The notes beneath the pieces are model-generated. The model made no database searches. It saw only the letters and a program-made list of their open reading frames with translations, and was not told the DNA's origin. This document shows, one piece after another, positions 23,057-33,650 of a stretch of 64,000 nt of DNA (its first letter is position 1; each line of letters starts with the position of its first letter). The position numbers and the translations under genes are program-made. Source of the DNA: Sabellastarte sp. h YS-2021 (Eukaryota > Annelida > Polychaeta > Sabellida > Sabellidae); NCBI GenBank assembly GCA_964017235.1, contig OZ024929.1, positions 62,777,603-62,841,602 of the forward strand, read 5' to 3'.

Positions 23057-24890
23057 CTCCAAAGCCTCACTCAGTCCACCAGTAGGAGGTCGCCTCCGTT
23101 CTTTCAGGAGAGACTGGCAAACAATCAAATGTTCTCCAAACGTGTTAAACATTATCACCAATGGCTACGTACTGCCATTCCTTTCAAAGCCAAATTTGGT
23201 CAGATTCCCTCTGACCCTGTCAGAGTACAAGGCCCAGCAAAAAGACCAAGCCCTGGCCACTTGTATCCAGTCTCTCCTGTCAAAGAACACAATCGAAAGG
23301 GTGGAAAATGTAAAATCTCTCGGGTTTTACAGTCGCCTGTTCCTAGTACCCAAGCCTCACCAAAGGTGGAGGCCAGTCATAGACCTAAGCAGGCTCAACA
23401 CTTTTCTACACGTAGAAAAGTTCAAAATGGAAACTCCATAGTCCATCAGGACCTCCCTGATTCCAGGGGAGTGGGTATCGTCAATAGATCTGTCGGACGC
23501 TTACCTACACATCCCCATCCACCCAAACTCAAGGAAATACAAGTCTCAGGTGTTCCAGTTCACCTCCCTCCCATTCGGACTAGCCACAGCCCCCCAGGTC
23601 TTTACAATGATTGTAAAGGAAGTGAAACTAATGGCCCTCTCCAGAGGACTCAGAATTCACCAATACCTGGACGACTGGCTGATCAGGTCCCAGTCTCAGG
23701 AGGAAGCCCAAGTGAAGACTCAGGCGGTGGTAGACCTAACCCAGTCCTTGGGGTGGATAATAAATCAGGAAATATCAGAACTGAAACCTACTCAGGTGTT
23801 TTCGTTTGTGGGCTACGAATACCATCTAGATTCAGCCCTTGTAAAACCCACTCAAGAGAGATGGCTCAAACTTCAGGATTTGATCCTACGACTCAAGTCA
23901 AAATGTGTTTTGACTGCAAGATGTTTGATGTCGCTAATTGGGTTGCTTGCCTCAACGGAGAAAATGGTCCCGGAGGGACGCCTTCACATGAGGCCCTTTC
24001 AGTTTCATCTCAAGGAGCACTGGAGATATCCTCAGTCGCTGGACAACCTCCTTCCTTGGACAGAATCCATTGCAGCCCACCTAGATTGGTGGCAAAATCC
24101 CTCAAACGTGATGAAAGGTGCAGACCTTCATCCCAAGGTTGGGGCGCTCACTTAGATCAAAATTCTACAAAGGGTCTGTGGTTAGACCGGGAAAAAAGGC
24201 TACACATAAATGTCCTAGAACTGAAGGCGGTCTCCCTGGCCCTTCGAGACTTCAAGGACCAGTGCCAGAACCAAACAGTGCTAGTTGCGACGGACAACTC
24301 AACAGTGGTAGCCTACATCAACAAACAAGGAGGAACTCACTCAGCAGAGATGTGTGCTCTCCTGTGGAAGATCATGACCTGGTACCATCACTACCACATA
24401 ACATTGAAAGCCAGGCACATTCCAGGGTGCCTGAATGTGACGGCCGACCTACTGTCCAGGTCCAACCAAGTGCAGTCAACAGAATGGTCTCTGCATCCGC
24501 AGGTGTTCAAACAGATCTGCCAGAAGTGGTTCACACCTCATGTAGACTTATTTGCCACTCACCTGAACCACAAACTTCCACTGTACGTATCTCCTGTCCC
24601 AGACCCAAAGGCTTGGGACATAGATGCTCTAAACATAAACTGGATGAACCTCACGGCCTATGCTTAACCTCCTACGGCTCTCCTTCACAAGGTGATCCAA
24701 AAGATCAAGCAATGCCATTGCCTGATCATCGTAATAGCCCCAGGCTGGCCAGGGATGCCCTGGTTTTGGGACCTAGTGCAGCTCTCAACAGAGATCCCAC
24801 TACAACTCCCAGTGTCAACGACCCTACTCAAACAGTCCCACAAGTATGTGTTCCACAACAACCCACAACAGCTGAACCTCCACGCCTGGT
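23057..24890 (+). pseudogene. pol: E3 DIRS pol: RT, RNase H, methyltransferase-like
   Basis: RT starts at the VGGRL motif just after the LINE. Conserved blocks are SLGFYSRLFLVPKP, WRPVIDLSRLN, SSIDLSDAYLHIPI and FTSLPFGLATAP, and the catalytic YLDDWLIR (about 23,663) is intact. RNase H keeps GWGAHL, LELKAVSLAL, ATDNSTVVAYIN and DLLSRSN. A Dam-methyltransferase-like domain follows (VDLFATHLNHKLPLYVSPVP; APGWPGMPWFWDL). Defects: TAG at 23,439-23,441, a deletion with a frameshift at about 24,110-24,150 just before the first RNase H catalytic Asp, and TAA at 24,665-24,667. It cannot make a full protein. Confidence 0.85.
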
Positions 24891-26049
24891 GTCTAGGAGC
24901 GGACAACTCCAAGAACAAAGCTTCTCTGTGGAGGTGGCAGAGAGAATTGCTGCTCCTCAGCGGTCATCAACAAGGACCATCTACAAGTCAAAGTGGGCCC
25001 TATTTGAAAAATGGTGCAGAGAAAATTCGGTGGATTTCTCCACTCCATCTGTGAAACAAATCTCAGATTTTTTCATGTACCTGTACCAAGACCTAAACAG
25101 GCGCCCCTCGACCATTGATGGCTACAGGACTGCAATCGTTGACACTTTAGGCCCAACGGCCCACCATATTGCACACAATGCAGACCTTCATAGGTTACTC
25201 TCCAGTTTTCACAGGGATCGTCCAAAAAGTTCCAGAAATCTACCTAAGTGGAACCTTTCTGTTGTTCTCAATGAGCTCACAAAAGCACCCTTTGAACCTA
25301 TGAAAGACACAGACCTCAATCATCTTACCCTCAAAACTGCTTTCTTGCTAGCTTTGGCCTCCGGCAAACGCCGCAGCGAAATTCATGCCTGGGTCGCAAA
25401 CAAAGTATCTAATCTAGGCCAATGGGAAAAGGTCGCCTTGTTCCCTTGTTCTGATTTCATAGCCAAAAACCAACTAGCAAGAGAAGGTTCTCAAAGTGTG
25501 TCTCCGGTGACTATTCCTGCTTTGACTACCATTGTAGATAGACAATTTAAAGAAGACAGGACCCTGTGTCCGGTGCGGGCCCTGAGGTACTATTTGGACC
25601 GAACCAAAGACCTGAGAGGGTCTCGTTCCCTCCTTTTCATCTCCTTCAAGAAAGGACATACCTCAGACATCAGACCCGCTACTCTTTCTTCCTGGTTGAA
25701 ACAAACCATCCTACTTTGTTATAAACAAGCAGACCAACAAGTCTTGGATTTGGTCCAAGTTAAAGCGCATGACATCCGGGCCTTCACGGCCTCTAAGGCC
25801 TTTTACGGTGGGGTATCGGTGGACCAAATCATGCAAGCCTGTCACTGGAAAGCTCACAACACTTTTACAAATTTTTACCTAAAAGACCTTACTTGGTCAG
25901 ACAACGACAACAATATGTATCTGGGACCCGTAGTGGCGGCACAACAAGTCCTAGATCCTTCCCCTCAGACCAGTTGTCCTCGGAAAGAAAAAAGGGGGGG
26001 GGTCACATCCGCTACAACCAAGTTTTCAAGAGTCTCTCCCAGGATCTAG
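24890..26049 (+). CDS. E3 DIRS tyrosine recombinase, intact
   Basis: Integrates the circular DNA intermediate. The recombinase frame overlaps the end of pol in another frame, as usual in DIRS. The domain starts near EQSFSVEVAERIAAPQRSST. Catalytic residues seen: Arg in ASGKRRSEIHAW (about 25,360), His-x-x-Arg in KAHDIRAF (about 25,765), His in ACHWKAHNTF (about 25,838) and the Tyr in NFYLKDL (about 25,875). It ends at TAG 26,047-26,049 without a stop or frameshift, although gag and pol of the same element are dead. The frame is open from 24,118, but the upstream part is a shadow of pol; the true start is unclear and may involve splicing or frameshifting. Confidence 0.82.
25988..26002 (+). promoter_or_regulatory. 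A6G9 purine tract at the end of E3 YR
   Basis: A6 followed by G9, near the YR stop. Equivalent tracts occur in E1 (56,377-56,392), E4 (38,206-38,216) and E8 (1836-1851). The function is unknown. Confidence 0.6.
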
Positions 26050-27875
26050 GTATTCTTTTACCTTCAAGATGTTAAGGGTAAGGTCATTTTTGTTTTTAGT
26101 TATCAAAGTAATTAAGCGGCCCGTCAGGGACGCTTATTTGTTTTCACCGAAGTTCGACTGATCACCGCCGCCGCCGGATTATGGTCTCCCTTGAATAACT
26201 TCTTAGCCTTTCAAATTTTTCTTCCCTTCTTATCTTTCTTTAAAACTATAGGGGCGGGAAAATTTTTTGAGCTACTTTGCGCAGACCTTAAGCTTTACTT
26301 AAGGTAACCTTAAGCATACCTCCAAAACACCTTGTCATCGCGTTTCGGAAAAAACCACACACACCTGTGCTATAAAATTTATCAGGTACATTCTAGACCA
26401 AATTTCCAAGGTCGGAAAGGATTTTCTCATCAATCGGACCATAGATGCCTGAATGGGAGGCGTTTTATTTTCGTAAATTTTTTAAAAATGGGTACTTGGT
26501 CTGTATCTCAAAAACGGTCAGGATTTCGGCGTTTTGTTGGAATAAGTTATTCAGCTACTTTTTGATAATCTTTCACATGCCGAAGTTTTCGCCCTGTATC
26601 TGCAATTTTAAGGTCACCTTAATGTCAAAAAACGGGGTTTTAGCCCTCCAGTTCACTTAGTTTTCACTTTTTTCAACCAAACTTGGCACATATATTAAGA
26701 TTTGCCAAAGGAATATCCTGACTTTATGGTGACCTTAAACTCAAAATGTTAATGGACATTTGGCCTGCTTAAAGTCATCAAATTGGAATAAAATGCTCTG
26801 GGTCCTTTCTTTTTCCATTTTTTTATATCGAAATTATCACTGGTATTAAACTAGATAAAAATAATACTTATGGTCACCTTAAACTCTCAGTATGAATGGA
26901 GTTGTAGCCACCTTAAAGTGAAATAAGGGGGTTTTCAGCCTCCAAGTATCTTATTGGTCGACTGACCTCAGTTAAACTTTGCACACTTATAAAGGATGGC
27001 AAACCAAAGGGTTATCCTGACTTTAATGTGACCTTAAACTGTTAATATAATTTTGGCCCTCCTAAAGTCATAACATTTGAATAAAGCCATCAGCTAAACT
27101 TTGTACACTTATAAAGGATGACAAAAGGGACATTCTCATTTTATGGTCACCTTAAAGTGACAATATGGATGAAGTTATGGTCACCTTGCAGTGAAATTAT
27201 GGAGTTTTTAATCTCCAGCTATCGTATTGTTCAACAGAGCTCGGTTAAATTTGTACACTTTTAAAGATGACATTAGGGACATTCTTATTTTCTTTCCACC
27301 TTGGAGTTCCAATACAAGTACAGTCATGGCCATCTTGACGTGAAAATGAGGATTTTCAGCCCCTAACTGATTTACTGTTCAGTAACATCAGTTTAACTTG
27401 ACATTGATTATACTAAAGTAAGATTTTGTATGACATTTCACTTAAAATTCCTGTACTTAAGAGGCTTTGGCCATCTTAACATGATAAATAAATACTTCTT
27501 GCTCCCTCCTCATTTATTTTAACACTTTTTAAAACCACACCTGGCATATGTATGCTTAAAAATATGTATGCTGTCTGGCAAACCTAATCTCTTAGTGTTT
27601 ATGAAGTTATGACATCTTCAAAGAAAAAAATGAGCTATTTATGATGCACTGATGTGGTTATTAACATATTGCAACTGATCAGTGTTCACATAATATAAAT
27701 TCCCAATTTTAGGCAGATTAAAAAAACCACATTCTTCTGATTCCATTCATTTGGAAATGTGGGGATATAACTTTTCCTTTTTGGAAAAAAAGCTTCAATT
27801 GATTCAACTTTTGTTTTGTAGAAGGAGTTGATGATCTAGCTACTTGTTCACATAGACTATATAAATTGGTCAAAT
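26050..27875. repeat. E3 post-YR sequence with degenerate ~150-170 bp repeats
   Basis: After the E3 3' non-coding start, the ATCACCGCCGCCGCCGGATTATG block (about 26,160) and a TATCTCAAAAACGGTCAGG box (about 26,511) mark another satellite-type element. From 26,580 to about 27,500 a degenerate repeat recurs, with GGTGACCTTAAACT, TTTTCAGCCTCCA and ACTTATAAAGGATG. The part from 27,500 to 27,875 shows nothing recognisable. Confidence 0.6.
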
Positions 27876-28083
27876 GTTAGTGCAATCACCCCTTGGTGAT
27901 TGCGTGTCAGTCGGTTTGTACTAGTCCGTGTAATAAACTCGTCCGTCTGCTTGTGGGCCAATCATTTCTGCTGTTTCTGTTTCAACCAATCAGAAGCTTT
28001 TATTGTTTTAGCTAGTGCAGGGACCTCATTCAGTGTCATTATATATCTAGAGTTTGATGAATGAACATTGGAAAATAAAAGTC
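27876..28083 (+). repeat. E5 repeat A1
   Basis: Starts GTTAGTGCAATCACCCC and ends GGAAAATAAAAGTC. Identical by eye to A2. Confidence 0.95.
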
Positions 28084-28197
28084 TTAATTTCTTCCATTGT
28101 TTTAGCTTTTAGTTATGGCTTTGTGTACATGTTGTCACTGAACCTTTTTCTTTCTGTCGTTTGTGTGGTCACGCTAGTGACGAAATCTCGTGTGGAT

Positions 28198-29727
28198 ATG
28201 CTTGCATGCAAAAAGTGCGGGACTGAACACGAAAAACCTACTGGTAATAAATGTGAACGGTTTAAAATGGATAAAGAAGAAAAGAAAGACAATACTAAGG
28301 AACAATCTGTTAAGAAGACACCAAAGAACAAGCCGTCCACGTCTGGGTCATCACAGGACAAGATGATGGAGCTCATGCTCGCGTCTATGTCATCTGTCAC
28401 GGAAAAGTTAGCCGCGATAGAGGAACGTATCACGGGCTTGACAGAGAAATCTCATGACATGATACAAGAATCTTCCAGTAGCCGCAAATCCCGTTCACGT
28501 GAGAAGTCAAAGAAACGTGAATCTTCAGACGAGAGGCAGAATGTCTTCACTACACACTCCGTCATACAATCTGATACAGGTATAGCTTATTCTAAAGTGT
28601 TCCCGGACACGGCTGTAGCATTAAAACACACAGCCACACCTGCCAGAGTGAAGAAACTTAAGAGTGACGCTGACTTGGGAGTTGCTCCACTCTCGCGAGA
28701 ACTCATTCCAACGACACCTTATTCGTTTGCTAGTTTAGCCACTCCGGCGAGAGTTACATCCACCATCACGCGTCCCATTCCTGCTGTAACAGTTTCTCAA
28801 CACTGGGAGACAACGGGTGACTTACAAAACAAAACAGAGTTTCAAGTACAAGACAAACAGCCTCAACGTGATTTTAATCAGAACATTTTATTACATACCG
28901 ACCAGTACGGGAATCCCGTTCAGGTCCAAGCTATGGTTGAACCTACAGCAGTTCCCGTGCAGCCAGAGCCAGCTTTCTTTGAGAAACCTGCAGAAAGTGT
29001 TAACAACTCGCAGTCTATTGATGCGTTGAGAGCCAACCCCATGATACAGAAGTTAGTGGAGGAGAGAGTGGCAGTCCTCGAGAGTAGAATGAGATCTGAA
29101 CTTCAACAGGGTACGAGTCACAGATGCAAGAGTGGACGTTACAACATTGCAGAAACACCACATAATGCCCCCCATCTAAGATGGCCTAACGAGTCTTGTT
29201 TCACTGGGACACAAAGAAAACGCACTCCGTACGATGACCTCTCACTGGGTCAATTTGTGGTGGGATACATTAACAATGTTCTTGATGTACAGCATGTAGA
29301 GACAATGAAGCACATGCTAACGGAGTTAGGGGAAGTTGTGAAATTAGCAGAAAATCTTTCATGGCCAATCACAAGAGGTGCGTTCGCAGTATCTATGCAC
29401 AAAATAGAGGAAGAGGCTATCACATGGACAGACCGTCGTGTCTTGGCAGACAATAGATTGACATACTCTCAGTCGGCCGTTTTTAGTGGGAGTGTTACTA
29501 TGTCCCCTAGACCACCAAATTCACCTCAGATTGCTGGGGGGACGAAAAAGATCGTTTGCAAATGGTACAATGAGAATTCGTGCCCTCACAACCAAGACCA
29601 TTATGACACTACAGGGACGACTCTGTTTAAGCATGTATGCATGCATTGTTTTAAGAACTTGAAGCGTAATAACGCACACAGAGAATCTGATTGCCTCAAC
29701 AAGAATCGAGTGTTTACTAGTGAATAG
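28198..29727 (+). CDS. gag: E5 Gag-like protein
   Basis: The ATG at 28,198 (MLACKKCGTEHEKPTGNKC) is chosen because it begins a cysteine cluster. The frame extends upstream to 28,057 with a hydrophobic stretch that overlaps repeat A1 and is less likely to be translated. The protein has a charged Lys/Glu-rich N-terminus, an SSRKSRSREKSKKRES basic stretch, and a C-terminal Cys/His domain (CKWYNENSCPHNQDHYDT then HVCMHCF and HRESDC). About 510 residues. It ends at TAG 29,725-29,727, after which the same frame stays open into pol. Confidence 0.75.
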   Translation: MLACKKCGTEHEKPTGNKCERFKMDKEEKKDNTKEQSVKKTPKNKPSTSGSSQDKMMELMLASMSSVTEKLAAIEERITGLTEKSHDMIQESSSSRKSRSREKSKKRESSDERQNVFTTHSVIQSDTGIAYSKVFPDTAVALKHTATPARVKKLKSDADLGVAPLSRELIPTTPYSFASLATPARVTSTITRPIPAVTVSQHWETTGDLQNKTEFQVQDKQPQRDFNQNILLHTDQYGNPVQVQAMVEPTAVPVQPEPAFFEKPAESVNNSQSIDALRANPMIQKLVEERVAVLESRMRSELQQGTSHRCKSGRYNIAETPHNAPHLRWPNESCFTGTQRKRTPYDDLSLGQFVVGYINNVLDVQHVETMKHMLTELGEVVKLAENLSWPITRGAFAVSMHKIEEEAITWTDRRVLADNRLTYSQSAVFSGSVTMSPRPPNSPQIAGGTKKIVCKWYNENSCPHNQDHYDTTGTTLFKHVCMHCFKNLKRNNAHRESDCLNKNRVFTSE

Positions 29728-31758
29728 GGACGCACCGGCCGTACTCTGCATTCTAATGACTATGACTGTAAATTTGGTGATGGGTGTTTTGCTGGGGTCC
29801 ACCCCAATAATATTATTACTTATGAAAAGCGTTCTGCTCTTATTTGTAACGTCTACTCTTGTGTTTTAAAAATTCATGGCCTTGGGCCATACAATAACCT
29901 TTATGATAGAAAAGTTTCACACTTTATTGGTGCACCATTAATATCATGTAATCTCAGTCACATACTTTGTGGTGTGCCCATTATGTCTGATAAATCACAT
30001 GTTGTGCCTATGACGGGCCACCAGGAGAGCTGGTCTCCCGAGTGTAATGAGAATAACATTAAAACTTTGTTTGACGAGAACTTGGGTTTTGTTACTGAAA
30101 ACACCGACTTGTCGGACTTACCTTGTGACCTACCTGTGAACATGAATGATCCTATTGAATATCTCAGGGTCGTTGATCTCGTTCTGGCCTCAGGTCTTCC
30201 CAATTACAAATCTGCTAGGATCCCTCTGCCTTCAGGTTTTAATTGGGACTACATAGAACAGCAAATACAAGATTACCATGATAAAATTGTCTTAGACTAC
30301 ATCAAGTTTGGCTTTCCACTGAGTATAAACCCTGACTGCTCCATTAGATCTAACGCAACTGACAACCACTCTTCAGCTAAGGCATATGGGGACGAGGTCA
30401 CCCAGTTCATACAAGAAGAGTTAAATCACGATGCGTTACTTGGTCCTTTTGAACAAATACCGCATCCAGCCTTTACTTGGTCTCCCTTGATGACACGCCC
30501 TAAGGGCACAGGTCGTCGTATCATCTTGGACCTCTCTTATGGTGATCACTCCCTCAATAAGGCCACAAATAGAGAATGCTTTGATGGTAAACCCTTTACT
30601 TTAAAACTGCCGTCACTGGACCACTTAATATCAGATCTTGAGAAATATGGTCCGGATGCCAGACTATTCAAGCTTGACATTTCTCGCGCTTTTAGGAACG
30701 TGAGAGTTGACCCAGCAGACGCCATACATCTAGGCGTCATGTGGCAGAACAAATATTATATTGATAAGAACCTGGCTTTTGGGGCTGTCCATGGAACAGC
30801 CATTTTCGAAAGAGTTTCTAATCTCATTCGCTTTATCTTGGCCAAGCAGGGTTTCAAAGTACTGAACTATATAGATGACATTTACGCAGTTTGTCATAAA
30901 GATACAGCTCAAGCAGCATATGAGACCTTGATTAGCGTTGTTGGAAATATTGGCCTCCCTATTAACATTTCAAAACTGTTCCCCCCTTCTACAGAATTAT
31001 CTATATTAGGTATTGTGGTTAATGTTAACACCAGAACATTTAGCATACCAAACGAGAAGTTGGAGGAAATCTCGTTACTATGTCACGAGATGTTATTGAG
31101 AGATCAAATGTCTAAGCGTGAGCTACAGTCATTATTGGGGAAGCTGTTGTACGTCTCTAGGTGCGTGCGAGGATCTCGTATCTTTCTAAATCGCATATTA
31201 CAGCTACTGCGGGATCACCATAGTAGGAACCGTATTATCTTAACACGAGAATTCCATTATGACCTGCTGTGGTTTCTCAAGTTTTTACGGTCCTTTAACG
31301 GAGTAGTGGTCTTTAGGCGTGCCAGGGCTTCACAAACAGTTTTTGTAGACGCAACTCTCACGAGAATTGGGGGAATTTGGGGCTCTCGGGCATACACAGC
31401 TGAGATCCTGCCTAACATCTCGTTCGAGACCTCTATTACCCAGCTGGAGATGTACAACATTGTCGTAGCATTGAGACTGTGGGCACGCGATTGGAGTAAT
31501 AAAATAATTTGTATAAGGTGTGATAATGAGAGTGCGGTGTCGGTCTGCAATTCTGGTAAGACACGTGATAGTTTTCTCAATTTATGTCTGTATGAGTTGT
31601 GGTTACTGGTCTGTAAATATAATGTGGATTTACGTGTACAACATATTAAGGGCACAGACAATGTGATTGCGGATGCGTTATCCCGCAACAAGTGTGAAAA
31701 GGTAGGTCCAGTCACTTGGGAAACAGTAACAGACAGTATGTTATACATGTCTTTGTAG
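29728..31758 (+). CDS. pol: E5 Pol: reverse transcriptase and RNase H
   Basis: The first internal ATG is at 29,983, but the frame is open without a stop from the gag TAG. RT motifs: RRIILDLSYG, FKLDISRAFRNV (motif A Asp), VHGTAIFERVSN, and the catalytic NYIDDIYAV (about 30,870). RNase H follows: TVFVDATLTRIGG (Asp), QLEMYNIVVAL (Glu), IRCDNESAVSV (Asp) and VIADALSRN (Asp). All key residues are present and no frame break occurs. The type of RT and its order before a YR match Ngaro elements. It ends at TAG 31,756-31,758 and overlaps the YR frame by 43 nt. Confidence 0.9.
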   Translation, partial: GRTGRTLHSNDYDCKFGDGCFAGVHPNNIITYEKRSALICNVYSCVLKIHGLGPYNNLYDRKVSHFIGAPLISCNLSHILCGVPIMSDKSHVVPMTGHQESWSPECNENNIKTLFDENLGFVTENTDLSDLPCDLPVNMNDPIEYLRVVDLVLASGLPNYKSARIPLPSGFNWDYIEQQIQDYHDKIVLDYIKFGFPLSINPDCSIRSNATDNHSSAKAYGDEVTQFIQEELNHDALLGPFEQIPHPAFTWSPLMTRPKGTGRRIILDLSYGDHSLNKATNRECFDGKPFTLKLPSLDHLISDLEKYGPDARLFKLDISRAFRNVRVDPADAIHLGVMWQNKYYIDKNLAFGAVHGTAIFERVSNLIRFILAKQGFKVLNYIDDIYAVCHKDTAQAAYETLISVVGNIGLPINISKLFPPSTELSILGIVVNVNTRTFSIPNEKLEEISLLCHEMLLRDQMSKRELQSLLGKLLYVSRCVRGSRIFLNRILQLLRDHHSRNRIILTREFHYDLLWFLKFLRSFNGVVVFRRARASQTVFVDATLTRIGGIWGSRAYTAEILPNISFETSITQLEMYNIVVALRLWARDWSNKIICIRCDNESAVSVCNSGKTRDSFLNLCLYELWLLVCKYNVDLRVQHIKGTDNVIADALSRNKCEKVGPVTWETVTDSMLYMSL

Positions 31759-32732
31759 GAGTGCCTGTGCAGTCATACCCCTTGCTGAGGCAGGCACTGG
31801 CCAGAAGAGATCAGGGAATTAGGAAACACACTGCTAATCAGTATGACAGACAATTCAAATTGTTTTTAGCCTTCACCTTGTCAAGAAAAATTACACACAT
31901 GGACTCCATATCTACCTTGTTACTGTTCTTGGAATTTCTGGCATCTAATGCTCTTACATACAGAGTGGTCATGAATTATATGTCAGCCCTAAAATCCATG
32001 TTTGGGAAATATGGTTGGTCCCCCCTGGCTTTTGAATCCCCTTTGGTTAAGAGAATGCTAAAAGGAATCAACTATACAGTCCATAACCAACCTACCCCTA
32101 GAGGCCTCTTTACTCTACAACAAATTCGTGAGATATCACGTCTCTGCGAGATCTATGAGTCCTCTTTGACATATCGAGCTGCCTTCTTACTGGCCTTTTA
32201 TGGCCTTCTCCGCATTTCAAACATTGCCCCTCCATTCGCTAAAGCCTTTGATCCAGCAAAGCATTTGCTCAGACGAGATGTTACTTTCTTGTACCCAGGC
32301 ACTCACATTGCGTTAAAATGGGCTAAGAACTTGCAAGCACCTGAAAGAACACACACAGTCAAGCTCCCACGGGTTCGGGATCCCATGTTGTGCCCTACAC
32401 AGACCTTGCAACATCTCTTAAGCAAACGTGCGTTGAAACCCTCTGATCCGTTGTTCATATTGGATGACTATGCATTGTTATCACAATCTCACCTCAGGAG
32501 GCGTTTAGCTACTCTCGTTCGTAGTCTCGGCCTTCCCATTACGGGATTTGGCTTTCATACATTCAGACGTTCGGGTGCCACCTTGGCTTATGACTCTAAC
32601 ATCTCGCTCACGGCTATCAAAATGCATGGAGTGTGGAATAGTGACGCGGTCTGGTCATACATATCGCATAACACATCACAATCATTACAGGTCCCCCTCG
32701 CTTTCCAAACGTTAGCAAATGCACTACCATAA
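31716..32732 (+). CDS. E5 tyrosine recombinase
   Basis: The integrase of the element. An N-terminal SAM-like segment (HTANQYDRQFKLFLAF) precedes the catalytic domain with Arg in YGLLRISNI, His-x-x-Arg in FHTFRRSGA, and HGVWNSDAVWSYI carrying the His/Trp and the Tyr nucleophile. Intact to the stop at 32,730-32,732, 14 bp before B1. No ATG precedes the N-terminal domain in this frame. The start at 31,716 is TTG, so translation probably depends on a frameshift in the 43-nt overlap with pol, or on non-AUG initiation. Confidence 0.88.
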   Translation: MGNSNRQYVIHVFVGVPVQSYPLLRQALARRDQGIRKHTANQYDRQFKLFLAFTLSRKITHMDSISTLLLFLEFLASNALTYRVVMNYMSALKSMFGKYGWSPLAFESPLVKRMLKGINYTVHNQPTPRGLFTLQQIREISRLCEIYESSLTYRAAFLLAFYGLLRISNIAPPFAKAFDPAKHLLRRDVTFLYPGTHIALKWAKNLQAPERTHTVKLPRVRDPMLCPTQTLQHLLSKRALKPSDPLFILDDYALLSQSHLRRRLATLVRSLGLPITGFGFHTFRRSGATLAYDSNISLTAIKMHGVWNSDAVWSYISHNTSQSLQVPLAFQTLANALP

Positions 32733-32746
32733 ATGCTGGTTGGGCT

Positions 32747-32920
32747 TGGGCTTTTATGTATATGCGTTTTGTACATCTCACTCTACACTCTAGGTCTCGT
32801 TTGAGATCTCGTACACATATACTTGCTAATGTGATAGAAACTAATAAACGTAGTTTGCCCAACTCTCGTTTATCTTTCTTCATTGTTCTTGTCCTATCAG
32901 CACGGCTTGCAATACTGACT
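32747..32920 (+). repeat. E5 repeat B1
   Basis: Starts TGGGCTTTTATGTATATGCG and ends GCAATACTGACT. Identical by eye to B2 at 39,248-39,421. E4 begins at the next base. Confidence 0.95.
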
Positions 32921-32954
32921 TTTTATTTCATAAAAATGTAAATATACTATACCA

Positions 32955-33140
32955 TATGAAAACACTTGGGTAGGCGTGGCTTGGCGTTCGGTGACCGCCA
33001 CGTACACCGTACATAGAATTTAAATATATGAGGGGAGACCCTCTTTAAACCTATATACTTGCTACCTTTGACCCCTGGTGACCTAATTCACTCTGCCATG
33101 CGCAGTAATACAGAAATAGTTCATTCTTTTTGTGGCGGTT
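32955..33140 (+). repeat. E4 5' inverted terminal repeat
   Basis: Spans CATATGAAAACACTTGGG through GTTCATTCTTTTTGTG. Its reverse complement is at about 38,717-38,905 with hardly a mismatch. Confidence 0.9.
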
Positions 33141-33211
33141 GAACTATCAACAGGCGTTTTGCTACCTTTTAAAAGACCTGCATTATTTACGTATTTCTTC
33201 ATAATTCGTAT

Positions 33212-33650
33212 TATCGCTCATCTGGTCACGTGGTGTTAGAATGTCGGATTACCTTTGGAGATATTCATTTCCTTTGTAAATTAATTCTTTTTATGCACTT
33301 CTACAGGCATTTTTATTTTAATTTACGGTATTCCTTCATTCTTTCAACGAAATTCTTCGTTTCTCCACGTATTTTGACCGTATTGACTGTGCATTGTTTT
33401 TCACGTAGTTACCTATTTGGTATTTCGCTCATCGGGTCACGTGGTGTCAGAATGTTGGACTTCCTTTGGAAATAATCATTTCCGCGGTGAATTAATTCAT
33501 TTATGCACCTATACAGGCATTATAATTCACCTTTTACGGTTTTCCTTCATTCTTTTTACGAAATTCTTCGTTTCACCACGTATTTTGACCATATTTTTGA
33601 GCTTTTTACGAATCATTCACCAGGTCATGTGACGATGACGTCACATCCAA
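33212..33650 (+). repeat. E4 leader: 211-bp tandem duplication
   Basis: Two diverged copies start at GCTCAT (33,216 and 33,427), each with GGTCACGTGGTGT, ACAGGCATT, ACGAAATTCTTCGTTT and CCACGTATTTTGACC. A partial third ends in GATGACGTCACATCC (about 33,633). CACGTG and TGACGTCA are E-box-like and CRE-like sites, so the block could be a transcriptional control region; this is inference. Confidence 0.65.
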
